Positions 42,792 through 51,073 of a stretch of 64,000 nucleotides of DNA are shown piece by piece. The DNA is from CAZVPF01 sp964628195 (GTDB lineage Bacteria > Planctomycetota > Phycisphaerae > Sedimentisphaerales > Anaerohalosphaeraceae): assembly GCA_964628195.1 (NCBI GenBank), contig CAZVPF010000005.1, positions 1-64,000 of the forward strand, in the 5' to 3' direction. The position numbers and the translations under genes were made by a program. Within the stretch, counting starts at the first letter, position 1. Every line of letters starts with the position of its first letter. The notes beneath the pieces were generated by a model. That model made no database searches and was not told where the DNA came from. It saw only the letters and a list, made by a program, of their open reading frames with translations.

Positions 42792-43739
42792 ATGGGAAAT
42801 AAAAAAAGGGCACCGCGTAACCGAACACTGGTATGCACCGCTGAGCAGCAGCGTGAACTGCTGGGAAAGACGGTCTCACTTGATGCAAAAGTCGGCTTCG
42901 GGCAGATAACGAACAAGGTTATTTGCCAAGACTGGTTCGATGCAGCGGGGTATCTGCCGCAAAGCTTTGTGGATCTTTTGATACTTGACCCGCCGTACAA
43001 TCTTACAAAAAACTATCACGGCCGAATTTTCAAGAACCAGAAAAACGCAGACTACAGTGATTGGTTTCGGAAACTACTCATAAGCCTCAGCCCGCTGCTG
43101 AAAGATGACGCGAGCATATATATCTGCAGCGACTGGCAAACGTCGGCGATAATCTTTCCCCTGCTCGAAGAGCATTTTGTCGTGAGAAACAGGATAACAT
43201 GGGAAAGGGAAAAAGGCAGAGGGGCCGTGCACAACTGGAAAAATAACACAGAGGACATATGGTTCTGCACGAAGGGGCAGGATTATTATTTCGATGTGGA
43301 TTCGGTCAAGGTCAAGCGTAAGGTTATCGCTCCTTACAGGGACCCTTCAGGCAGCCCCAAAGACTGGCAGAGTGAGGATGCGGGCAATTTTCGGGTTACT
43401 CATCCGTCCAATATATGGAACGATATTACGGTTCCTTTCTGGTCGATGCCGGAAAATACGGACCATCCCACGCAAAAGCCGGAAAAACTTATAGCAAAGC
43501 TCGTTCTTGCAAGCTCGCGGCGGGGGGGTTTTGTTTTCGATCCTTTTCTCGGAAGCGGAACAACGGCGGTAGTTTCGAGCAAACTCGGCAGGAAATTCTG
43601 CGGTGTTGAAGTAAACCCGCGATACTGCGCGTGGGCCGTGAAAAGGCTCGAGTCCGCTGATGAAGACAGCACAATACAGGGCTATCACGACGGGGTGTTC
43701 TGGGAACGAAACACCCTGAATGGCCGCACAAAGAGGTAA
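42792..43739 (+). CDS. Solitary site-specific DNA methyltransferase (beta class)
   Basis: N6-adenine or N4-cytosine DNA methyltransferase of 315 residues. Motif IV DPPYN is at 66-70 and motif I FDPFLGSGTTAV at about 249-260, so the order IV-then-I defines the beta class. THPSNIWNDI and HPTQKPEKLI are also typical. I chose ATG at 42792, after AGGAAG, over 42735. No restriction endonuclease or specificity subunit is adjacent, so it is solitary. Recognition sequence not readable from this. Confidence 0.87.
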   Translation: MGNKKRAPRNRTLVCTAEQQRELLGKTVSLDAKVGFGQITNKVICQDWFDAAGYLPQSFVDLLILDPPYNLTKNYHGRIFKNQKNADYSDWFRKLLISLSPLLKDDASIYICSDWQTSAIIFPLLEEHFVVRNRITWEREKGRGAVHNWKNNTEDIWFCTKGQDYYFDVDSVKVKRKVIAPYRDPSGSPKDWQSEDAGNFRVTHPSNIWNDITVPFWSMPENTDHPTQKPEKLIAKLVLASSRRGGFVFDPFLGSGTTAVVSSKLGRKFCGVEVNPRYCAWAVKRLESADEDSTIQGYHDGVFWERNTLNGRTKR

Positions 43740-43807
43740 ACAGCCCGCGAGACGGCGGGTACGGGAAGCAGGCGCCGATAAGCAGGCTGGGCGGGCCGGG
43801 ATATTGC

Positions 43808-43837
43808 TTGATTCAAGATATGTGTTTATGGTAAAAT
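43808..43837 (+). promoter_or_regulatory. Promoter of the PhoPQ-related gene
   Basis: TTGATT (43808-43813), 18-bp spacer, TAAAAT (43832-43837), 29 bp before the start codon. Confidence 0.4.
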
Positions 43838-43866
43838 GGCGGTGATGTTTAATCGGAGGCTGTAAG

Positions 43867-45387
43867 ATGAAAAGAGCTGCTTTATTGTCTATGCTTGTGT
43901 TGGTCATGGCTGCCTGCGGCGGGGCTTCGGAGACTGCGCTTGACGAGTATGTGAATCTGCAGGATAACAACTATTCATATTCTTTTGACTTTTTCCAGGC
44001 GGGATTCGGATACAGCATTCATGTAATAAATCTGACCAGCCAGCAGTGGCGGTCGCCTGCGGAGGTCAGCCCGAGTACCTGGCAGCATCGGCTGGTTGTG
44101 GTTGTTCCGGATATCATTTCATACGACAAGGCCATGCTGTTTATTTCCGGGGGGGATAACGGCGATGCGCCGGATATCTATCTTTACCACGGGTTCGGTT
44201 CTATAGCAGCCGAAACGCAGTCTGTGGTTGCTTACCTTGAAATGGTGCCCAATCAGCCTTTGTATTTCAGCGATGAGACGTTCGGCAGGTGGGAAGATTC
44301 GATAATCGCATATTCGTGGGACAAGTTTCTCGCAGGCGGTGATGCTTACTGGCCTGTCCAGCTTGCGATGGTTAAGTCAGCGGTTAGAGCTATGGACGCC
44401 GTTCAGGCATACTGCACAAGCCTGGGGGTCGGTGTAAACTCTTTTGTTGTCACCGGTGCGAGCAAGCGGGGGTGGACGGCGTGGCTGACGGCAGCTGTGG
44501 ACGAGAGGGTAGATGCTGTCGCCCCGATGGTGATCGATTTGCTGAACCTCGAACGCTCTTTCATGCATCATCACAGGGCATACGGTTTCTGGGCGCCGGC
44601 TGTTAATGATTACGAGCAGATGGGGGTGTTCGACTGGTTCGGAACGACGCAAATGGATGAGCTGCTGGAGATTGTCGATCCTTTTGCATATAACGACAGG
44701 TATGACTTTCCGAAATTTATGATTAACTCGACCGGTGACCAGTTTTTCCTGCCCGATTCGGCGCGGTTTTACTATGACTCGCTGAACCCGGCGGGGGGCA
44801 AAAACATAACTTATCTGCCTAATACCGATCACGGTCTGGGGCTAAGCGATTTTAATTCCGATGTCGTAAGCATTCTGCTTTCTTTCTACAAGAGCAGGCT
44901 TGATAATTCCTCTTTGCCGGTTATTGAATGGACACGGACCGCGGCGGATACTCTGACTGTAACTGTTTTGCAAACACCAGTCAGCGTCAAACTCTGGCAG
45001 GCATATAACGGCACGGAAAGGGACTTTCGTCTCCAGAGTATCGGCGCGGCGTGGACCTCGACGGAGCTTAGCGACTCCGGCGGGGGCGTCTATACGGCGA
45101 CAGTGTCCCAGCCGCCGGCAGGTTTCCGTGCGTTTATGGTGCAGGCGGAATTTTCCAGCGCTTATTCCGAAAATTATGTGGTCACTACCGAGGTTTGTGT
45201 TGTGCCGGACTATCTACCTTACGCAGCCGATTTTGATTTTGACGGCGATATCGATTCGGTGGACCTCTCGAAGTTTTCCTCATACTGGCTGACAGGTGAT
45301 CCTTTCGCCGATATTGTGCCTGTTGACGGTGACGGGGTGGTCGAGATGGCTGACCTGTCGATGTTTGGTAAAAACTGGAAGCCTTGA
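43867..45387 (+). CDS. PhoPQ-activated pathogenicity-related family hydrolase with dockerin-like tail
   Basis: Exported alpha/beta-hydrolase-type protein of 506 residues. The lipobox VMAAC (C17) suggests a lipoprotein. The core belongs to the PhoPQ_related family: GSIAAETQSVVAYLEMVPNQPL, WDKFLAGGDAYWPVQLAMVKSAV, the nucleophile elbow VTGASKRGWTAWL (serine in GASKRG), FMINSTGDQFF with the acid region and LPNTDHGL with the histidine. About 340-430 is a beta-rich module. The last about 50 residues hold two calcium-loop-like repeats (DFDFDGDIDSVDLSKF, VDGDGVVEMADLSMF), a dockerin-like tail. Substrate unknown; perhaps a polysaccharide-side esterase. Confidence 0.83.
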   Translation: MKRAALLSMLVLVMAACGGASETALDEYVNLQDNNYSYSFDFFQAGFGYSIHVINLTSQQWRSPAEVSPSTWQHRLVVVVPDIISYDKAMLFISGGDNGDAPDIYLYHGFGSIAAETQSVVAYLEMVPNQPLYFSDETFGRWEDSIIAYSWDKFLAGGDAYWPVQLAMVKSAVRAMDAVQAYCTSLGVGVNSFVVTGASKRGWTAWLTAAVDERVDAVAPMVIDLLNLERSFMHHHRAYGFWAPAVNDYEQMGVFDWFGTTQMDELLEIVDPFAYNDRYDFPKFMINSTGDQFFLPDSARFYYDSLNPAGGKNITYLPNTDHGLGLSDFNSDVVSILLSFYKSRLDNSSLPVIEWTRTAADTLTVTVLQTPVSVKLWQAYNGTERDFRLQSIGAAWTSTELSDSGGGVYTATVSQPPAGFRAFMVQAEFSSAYSENYVVTTEVCVVPDYLPYAADFDFDGDIDSVDLSKFSSYWLTGDPFADIVPVDGDGVVEMADLSMFGKNWKP

Positions 45388-45443
45388 CAGGGGCATAATT
45401 GCAAGAGTTCGGGACTGGTATCCAGTGAAGTGGTAAAGGTTAA

Positions 45444-45734
45444 ATGGGTAAAAAGAATAATAATATAACATTAGATGTAATTGTAATATTTCTGCTTTCT
45501 TTATGGATTACCTTATCATGGCTTCCCATTTTCTTTTCCCCGCCCGGTGATGATTATCGAAATATGCTGGCGCCATTGATATTTATATTCAGCTTAGCGG
45601 CATCTATTTACGGTACATTCAAAATGATAAAAACAAAACTGATATTAAGAAATATTTATTATTTTCTGCCACTGGTATTGATAATTACTTTTTTTACTAT
45701 TTTGTACTGTTTGGGTAAAAAACCGGCGCCTTAA
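45444..45734 (+). CDS. Small AT-rich membrane protein
   Basis: Ninety-six residues, not recognised. Three hydrophobic segments at about 10-31, 41-60 and 68-90, with little outside the membrane (MGKKNNN start, KKPAP end). Base composition is much more A/T-rich than the neighbouring hydrolase genes. Ribosome site AAAGG is weak. It lies between two convergent genes and has no obvious partner. Confidence 0.5.
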   Translation: MGKKNNNITLDVIVIFLLSLWITLSWLPIFFSPPGDDYRNMLAPLIFIFSLAASIYGTFKMIKTKLILRNIYYFLPLVLIITFFTILYCLGKKPAP

Positions 45735-45763
45735 GACCTTTCTTTTTTTGAGGCAGGCTGTTG

Positions 45764-45919
45764 CTATTTCAGCCAATTAGCTGCTAAATGTGATAGGTCA
45801 ATTATGTCAACTCTTCCCGAACGGTCGATATCTGCTGCCAGGCTGTTTTCAATGCTCAGCCACTGTGGGCCCATAATATTCAGGTGGTTCTCAGTTATTA
45901 TTCCTGCCGGCATTTTTTT
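45764..45919 (-). other. Out-of-frame dockerin-like tail after an A7 slip site
   Basis: Directly past the stop region of the gene at 45898, another frame encodes MPAGIITENHLNIMGPQWL and then ADIDRSGRVDIIDLSHLA plus ANWLK, a dockerin-like pair of loops (the first truncated) ending in the usual NWLK. The two frames meet at a run of seven A on the minus strand (45919-45913), read ACA AAA AAA TGC; a shift of -1 on A AAA AAA gives ...ETKK-MPAGII... Either a programmed frameshift or transcript slippage adds the tail, or one base was lost in the run. Confidence 0.6.
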
Positions 45920-48129
45920 GTTTCGCCGGGCTGCAGTTCGATTACGGGGCATTTGAGCAATGCCATTGTTTCAAGCGGTTTTGCCGCAGCCGAAGAGTCT
46001 TCAACCAGCACGCGGACCTTTGCCGGGAATTCTGTGGGGTTGTGCAGTTCTATTGTCAGGCCGTTTGCAGAGTCTTGTTCGAGTTTCATGTTGATATTGT
46101 CGAAGCAAAACGCCTTGCCGAGGTCCGGGCGGACGTAGAGGCCGGGCACTTCCTGCCAGGTCAGCATGCAGCTTACTTCCGGCCAGCAGGACTGGTTGTG
46201 GACCTGGCCGACCATTTCCTTTCCTTCCCAGTCGCTGAGGTTGACCCTTTCGTTCATCCAGCCGGGCTTCAATACGCCGACAGGTCTGTCCTTGCGCGAA
46301 AGGTACTGGGTAAGATTGTGAGCGATATGGATGAGCTGACGGATATAAATCTCGTCGCCGGTATAGCGGTATAGCCTGAGCAGGCTGTCGCCGGAGAGCG
46401 TGCATACAGCCGGTGCGCCGTGTTTGTTCTGCACATTTGCAAAGACCGCGCCGGCTGAGCGGATGTTCAGTCTGTCGAACAGCGAGCCTTTCGGGAATCG
46501 GTAATCATAAGACACGCACCATGTCATGCACAGGTGTGCGACCTGCTGTGCGGCGGTAAGCCATTTCCGGTCGTTTGTTCGCTCGTATAGAACGATCATG
46601 GATTCGAGCAGCGCAAATGCAGATTCGCTGTCGGGGGCCTGAAGTATCTCGCCCGGCCCGCCTGTGGTTATGCCGCTTTGCCTGAACTGGTTAAGGTAAT
46701 CTTCTGCGATATCCTGTGCGGCGGCGAGGTACGCAGGTTCATTAAAATACTGCTCGGCCATTACAAGCCCGGCAGGTACGATTGCCCCGCAGGTTGAGCC
46801 GCCGACGAGAATCTCGCCTGTTTCGATATTTATAAACTGGCCGAGTTGGCCGAATTTTTTCCACAGATTGACAAAAGCGTCGGCGAGTTTTGTGACCGCG
46901 GTTTTCCATTGCGGCTTTATTGATTCGGACAGTTTCAAATGGTCCATGACGAGAAAGTGTTTTATGAAGAAGTAAAGGGCGTCGCCGTTTTTGCGAACAA
47001 GGTGCATATTGCAGGGATGCGGGCCTGAAAAGCCGTCGCTGAAAAAGGTTTCCCCATCCCCCATGCCGTAGAAAAACCCCGAGGCAGCCTGTGTCCCGGT
47101 CAGGACGGTGTCGAGGTTTTTAACAGCCCTTTGGCGGGAAATTTCCGAGCCGGAAGCAAGCAGCGGATATGTAGACATACAGCCGCCTACCCAGCCGAGC
47201 TGCCAGAGCTCGTTGACAGCGCCGCTGGTGCCCACATTGTAGAACGAATATTTTTCGTTCCAGTTTTCGCGGTTGTGTTTTTCTTCAAGAATATTCCATG
47301 CCTCGCTGAAAGGAAGTTGCGGAACCAGCGAGCAGTTATTCTCAATGTTTTCGCGGATAAGGGGGAAAAGCGAGAGGAAATCGGTTTTGGATTTCGCCGG
47401 GAAAAAGTAGAGGTTGATCCTGATGTGCAATTCGTCTCCGGTGTTGAATGGCGGTGGTGTTTCGTCTATTTTAACTGTTTCGCAAAGCCCGTGGCGGTAA
47501 GTCCTTACGGGTGGGCTTAAAACAAGCAGTCGAGCTGTGTCGCGGGAAGGGCTTTCCTCGACGAAAAGCCCGAGGTTGCCGAGCCTGTTTTCCTGCTGGG
47601 TCAGCAGCCAGCAGCCGACAGCATGTTTCTGATCGTGGAAGCCTATCGCAGGTGTGGAAGCGTCCCCGGTCGTCTGTTCTATTACATATGGGCCGTCGTC
47701 TTTGCCGAGCCTTGCGACGTCGGTAACGGTTACGGGCATATCAATGCGGTGCTCGTGGGGCTCGAACAGCGGGGGATAGCTTTTTTCAAGGCAGTCGAAA
47801 CGGTTGCCGTCGTAAACCGCTGCTGGGATGATTACGTAATTGTCAATGCTCCAAGGCTGAATGTCCACTGCAACACCCACACCAGTAGATTCGGTGGTTC
47901 CTTTTTCAAGGCGGAAAGTCAATAGCAGTTCCATGCCGCGGTCGGACCCGGCGAGGGGGGTTTGGGAGCATTTACATTTCCACTGGGCGTTGCTTTGAGT
48001 AAGCTCGAACTCGAAATCCGTTTCTTTGGATGGATAGACATCACCGAAGCTTTCTTCGGAAATGACGGAACTGCCGTTATAAACACGCAAGATCGGAGAT
48101 ACATTGTATTTAAGCCCGCTTTTGTTCAT
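45898..48129 (-). CDS. Putative (alpha/alpha)6-barrel glycosidase-like protein
   Basis: A 743-residue protein not assigned to a named family by me. The N-terminal third is beta-rich; the middle (about 300-650) has repeated helical pairs typical of six-hairpin glycosidase folds, with motifs NELWQLGWVGGCMSTYP, GMGDGETFFSDGF, GGSTCGAIVPAGL, DSESAFALLESM and QVHNQSCWPE; the end is beta-rich. No signal peptide is visible from the ATG at 48129 (AAGGTGA upstream), so it may act inside the cell. Ends ETKKCRQE at an A7 run, beyond which a dockerin-like tail lies in another frame. Divergent from an SSS symporter. Confidence 0.65.
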   Translation of the reverse strand: MNKSGLKYNVSPILRVYNGSSVISEESFGDVYPSKETDFEFELTQSNAQWKCKCSQTPLAGSDRGMELLLTFRLEKGTTESTGVGVAVDIQPWSIDNYVIIPAAVYDGNRFDCLEKSYPPLFEPHEHRIDMPVTVTDVARLGKDDGPYVIEQTTGDASTPAIGFHDQKHAVGCWLLTQQENRLGNLGLFVEESPSRDTARLLVLSPPVRTYRHGLCETVKIDETPPPFNTGDELHIRINLYFFPAKSKTDFLSLFPLIRENIENNCSLVPQLPFSEAWNILEEKHNRENWNEKYSFYNVGTSGAVNELWQLGWVGGCMSTYPLLASGSEISRQRAVKNLDTVLTGTQAASGFFYGMGDGETFFSDGFSGPHPCNMHLVRKNGDALYFFIKHFLVMDHLKLSESIKPQWKTAVTKLADAFVNLWKKFGQLGQFINIETGEILVGGSTCGAIVPAGLVMAEQYFNEPAYLAAAQDIAEDYLNQFRQSGITTGGPGEILQAPDSESAFALLESMIVLYERTNDRKWLTAAQQVAHLCMTWCVSYDYRFPKGSLFDRLNIRSAGAVFANVQNKHGAPAVCTLSGDSLLRLYRYTGDEIYIRQLIHIAHNLTQYLSRKDRPVGVLKPGWMNERVNLSDWEGKEMVGQVHNQSCWPEVSCMLTWQEVPGLYVRPDLGKAFCFDNINMKLEQDSANGLTIELHNPTEFPAKVRVLVEDSSAAAKPLETMALLKCPVIELQPGETKKCRQE

Positions 48130-48170
48130 TTATTCACCTTTTAACTGCTTATAAACTCCGTAAACTCGGC

Positions 48171-48198
48171 ATTATATAAATAATACAGCCATGAGCAA
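48171..48198 (-). promoter_or_regulatory. Sigma70-type promoter of the glycosidase-like gene
   Basis: Minus-strand TTGCTC (48198-48193), 16-bp spacer, TATAAT (48176-48171), about 45 bp before the start. Confidence 0.5.
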
Positions 48199-48323
48199 CG
48201 AATATTTGACAATTTAAGCGGGCTAAGGGGTTATTTCCATTGTATTTCAGAAAGTATTGGCACAGAATTTACGTAGTCGCTAAAATATCCCCTCATTAAT
48301 TTATTAATTTCAAAAGGAAGCAG

Positions 48324-49904
48324 ATGGAAGTATACAAAACCCTTAACGGTTTGGATTACGGCGTGATAATTGCTTACATCGTATCTGTAATTGCGCTTGG
48401 TTTCTGGGTGAGCTACAAACGCAGGGGCAGTGATGATATTTTCCTTGCGGGTCGAACGCTCGGCTGGCCGAATATCGGGCTTTCGATATGGGGCACGAAC
48501 ATCAGCCCGTCGATGATGATCGCCTCTTGCGGTGTCGCGTACAGTTCGGGCATTGTTATGGGTAATTCGTCGTGGCTTGCGTGGGTCGCTCTGGTGCTTA
48601 TGGCCATGGTTTTCATACCGCATTACCTGAATACGAAGATTTTCACCATGCCTGAGTTTATGAGTATTCGTTACGGCAGTGGATGCAGGGATTTTCTCTC
48701 GTGGTATACGCTTGTCTCTACGCTTTTGTTGTGGCTTGGCGGCACGACGCTTGCCGGGGGTGTGCTGATGAGCCAGATAATGGGCTGGCCTGTTTGGCTT
48801 TGCATAGTTGTGCTTATGATAATCGCGACAAGTTTCACGGTGGCAGGGGGTCTGGCGGCGGTGGTTGCGACGGACTCTTACCAGGTCGTGCTGATGATAG
48901 TCGCCTCGACGATACTGACAATAGTAGCGATTTTCAAAGTGGGGGGACTCGGTGAGCTGACGAGTTCGGTGCCGGGTCATTACTGGAACCTTTTTAAGCC
49001 TGCCAGTGACCCGGACTGGCCTTGGCCTGCGGTTGTGTTCGGGTATTTCACGGCTGCGATCTGGTTCTGGTGCACTGACCAGACAGTTGTGCAAAGGGCC
49101 CTTGGTGCGAAATCGATCGAGCAGGGGCAGCTTGGTATCGTGTTTACCGGTTTTTTGAAAATACTTGACCCGCTTATATTTTTCATTCCCGGCATTGCCT
49201 GCTTTTTGCTTTTTCCGAACCTCAAGGACCCGGACCAGGCTTATATGAAGATGGTTACGACGTGCCTGCCTCACGGTATGATAGGGCTGATAATCGCGGT
49301 TTTGATTGCCGCTCTTGTAAGCACGGTGGACTCGGGGCTGAACTCTTTGAGCACGGTCTTCACGCTGGATATTTACAAGCGTATGTTCCATCCCGATGCG
49401 GACCAGAAAACGGTGACGAGGGTGGGTCGTATCACTACGATAATCGCGGCATGTGTGTCGGTCGGGCTTTCTGTAATACTGAGCTTCGTCGAGATGAACC
49501 TGTTCGAGCTGCTTGGTTCCATAATCGGGTTCCTCGCACCGACGATGTCGGTGGTGTTCCTTTTAGGGGTTGCCTGGAAAAGGGCGACATCGACGGCGGC
49601 ATTTTGGACTCTTGTGGTCGGGTCGACAGTCAGTGCCGTTATAGGTGTAATGTTTTTAATCCACTGGCCGAGCAAAGAATTCTGGCCCCACTTTATGATG
49701 CTCTCTTTCTATATATTCCTTGGCGTGCTGGCGCTGATGGTTTTCCTGTCGCTGGTGACCAGCCACGGGGCTGAGGAAAAAGTTCTTCCGACGATAAAAG
49801 AGACTTACCAGGAGACGGGCTATAAGAGCGGCAAGGTGTGGATAGCGTGGGGCATATTGGCGGTCGTTATGGTCGCTTTGTACCTCGTATTCAATTTCCA
49901 TTAG
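48324..49904 (+). CDS. Sodium:solute symporter (SSS family)
   Basis: Inner-membrane sodium symporter of 526 residues. FLAGRTLGWPNIGLSIWGTN and STVDSGLNSLSTVFTLDIYKR are SSS-type, and FWCTDQTVVQRALGAKS is shared with the symporter at 38737. Likely imports a sugar released by the surrounding hydrolases. ATG with AGGAAG. It is divergent from the glycosidase-like gene. Confidence 0.9.
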   Translation: MEVYKTLNGLDYGVIIAYIVSVIALGFWVSYKRRGSDDIFLAGRTLGWPNIGLSIWGTNISPSMMIASCGVAYSSGIVMGNSSWLAWVALVLMAMVFIPHYLNTKIFTMPEFMSIRYGSGCRDFLSWYTLVSTLLLWLGGTTLAGGVLMSQIMGWPVWLCIVVLMIIATSFTVAGGLAAVVATDSYQVVLMIVASTILTIVAIFKVGGLGELTSSVPGHYWNLFKPASDPDWPWPAVVFGYFTAAIWFWCTDQTVVQRALGAKSIEQGQLGIVFTGFLKILDPLIFFIPGIACFLLFPNLKDPDQAYMKMVTTCLPHGMIGLIIAVLIAALVSTVDSGLNSLSTVFTLDIYKRMFHPDADQKTVTRVGRITTIIAACVSVGLSVILSFVEMNLFELLGSIIGFLAPTMSVVFLLGVAWKRATSTAAFWTLVVGSTVSAVIGVMFLIHWPSKEFWPHFMMLSFYIFLGVLALMVFLSLVTSHGAEEKVLPTIKETYQETGYKSGKVWIAWGILAVVMVALYLVFNFH

Positions 49905-49962
49905 GAAAGCAGCTTTTTGACGGGGCGTTATTTTTCGACTATGTGAAATCATTGCCGTGTCT

Positions 49963-50940
49963 TCAGTAAAGATTTTTCCTGACGGGCAAGAGCCTTCCTG
50001 CTGCTTTGCTGCGAATAACCAATGGGAAAGGCGCCAGGCAGTACAGAGCCAGCATTTTCAGGGTGAAAGAAAAACCGAGAATCCTGCAGTATTTCAACAG
50101 TAAAATCATGCTCAATTTGAAATTGCCTTGCCTGTAAAGTTTGCCTGTCCATTTGCCGGCTTTGGTCTTTATGAAATCGTTAAGCTGTTTTTGTTTGCCG
50201 AAACGGCTTGAGAGTTTCAGGTGCTTGTCCATGAGGAAGGTTAAATTTTTCACTATCGCTTCCTGGTTTGTATTGCCTGTAGCGCTGCCTTGCCTGGCGG
50301 TTGTGTAACTTACGAGGGGGATGTCGATAAAAAGAATTTTTTCATGGCGGTATGCTGTTTTTAAGTAGAGATCGATATCCTCGCCGTATCGCAAAGCCTT
50401 TTCAAAGCATCCAATGTCGATGAGGACGTTTCTGCTGATTAATAAAACTGAGGGGCAAATATCTATTCCGTTTTTCAACAGGGTAAAGGCACTTACAGTG
50501 TCGTGACTGACAATGCGGGCGACAGTTTCGGGGTCAATATGAATATTATCCTTTCCGTCACTGCAGTTGTGAACTTTCAGGTTCGTGAAGCACCATGGGT
50601 TTCCGGGATGCTTATGGATCGCTTCAAGCTGGAGTTCGATTTTCTCGGGCAGCCAGATATCGTCGGCGTCGAGGAATGCCAGATAATCTCCGCTGCTTTT
50701 AGATATTCCGAGATTTCTTGCCGCCGAGGGTCCGGCGTTTTGTTGTGAAAAAAGCTTTACCTGCCGGCCGTATTCACGGACCAAGTCTGTGGTTCTGTCG
50801 GTAGAGCCGTCGTCAACGACGATTATTTCATCGACAGTGCGAGTCTGGCTCAAGACGCTGTCTATGGCACGTTTAATATATTTTTCAACGTTATATGCGG
50901 GAATAACAACCGATACGGTAATGTTTTCTTTACATGTCAT
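49963..50940 (-). CDS. Family 2 glycosyltransferase
   Basis: GT-A-fold glycosyltransferase of 325 residues that moves a sugar from a nucleotide donor to a surface glycan. N-terminus VSVVIPAYNVEKYIKRAIDSV and VVDDGSTDRT bind the nucleotide; YLAFLDADD (near 92) is the DxD-type metal site; RYGEDIDLYLK is the typical GT2 acceptor block. The C-terminal hydrophobic stretch (FTLKMLALYCLAPFPLV) could attach it to the membrane. An isolated transferase among catabolic genes, so its product is not clear. Confidence 0.88.
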   Translation of the reverse strand: MTCKENITVSVVIPAYNVEKYIKRAIDSVLSQTRTVDEIIVVDDGSTDRTTDLVREYGRQVKLFSQQNAGPSAARNLGISKSSGDYLAFLDADDIWLPEKIELQLEAIHKHPGNPWCFTNLKVHNCSDGKDNIHIDPETVARIVSHDTVSAFTLLKNGIDICPSVLLISRNVLIDIGCFEKALRYGEDIDLYLKTAYRHEKILFIDIPLVSYTTARQGSATGNTNQEAIVKNLTFLMDKHLKLSSRFGKQKQLNDFIKTKAGKWTGKLYRQGNFKLSMILLLKYCRILGFSFTLKMLALYCLAPFPLVIRSKAAGRLLPVRKNLY

Positions 50941-51073
50941 TTAGCTTTGATCCGGACAACATCATTTCGAAGAAGGACATTTAAGCTGCCTGAATAATAT
51001 TACAGGGTCTTGCCTCATTTTCAAATGTTTTATATCGCGTTATCCAAAGGCCAGCGAACACTTTTTAAGGAGT

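Noticed and set aside
45764..45952. Short minus-strand frame as an independent 62-residue gene
   Set aside because: Its first residues overlap the upstream gene and it has no ribosome site; the dockerin-like half is better seen as a frameshifted tail.
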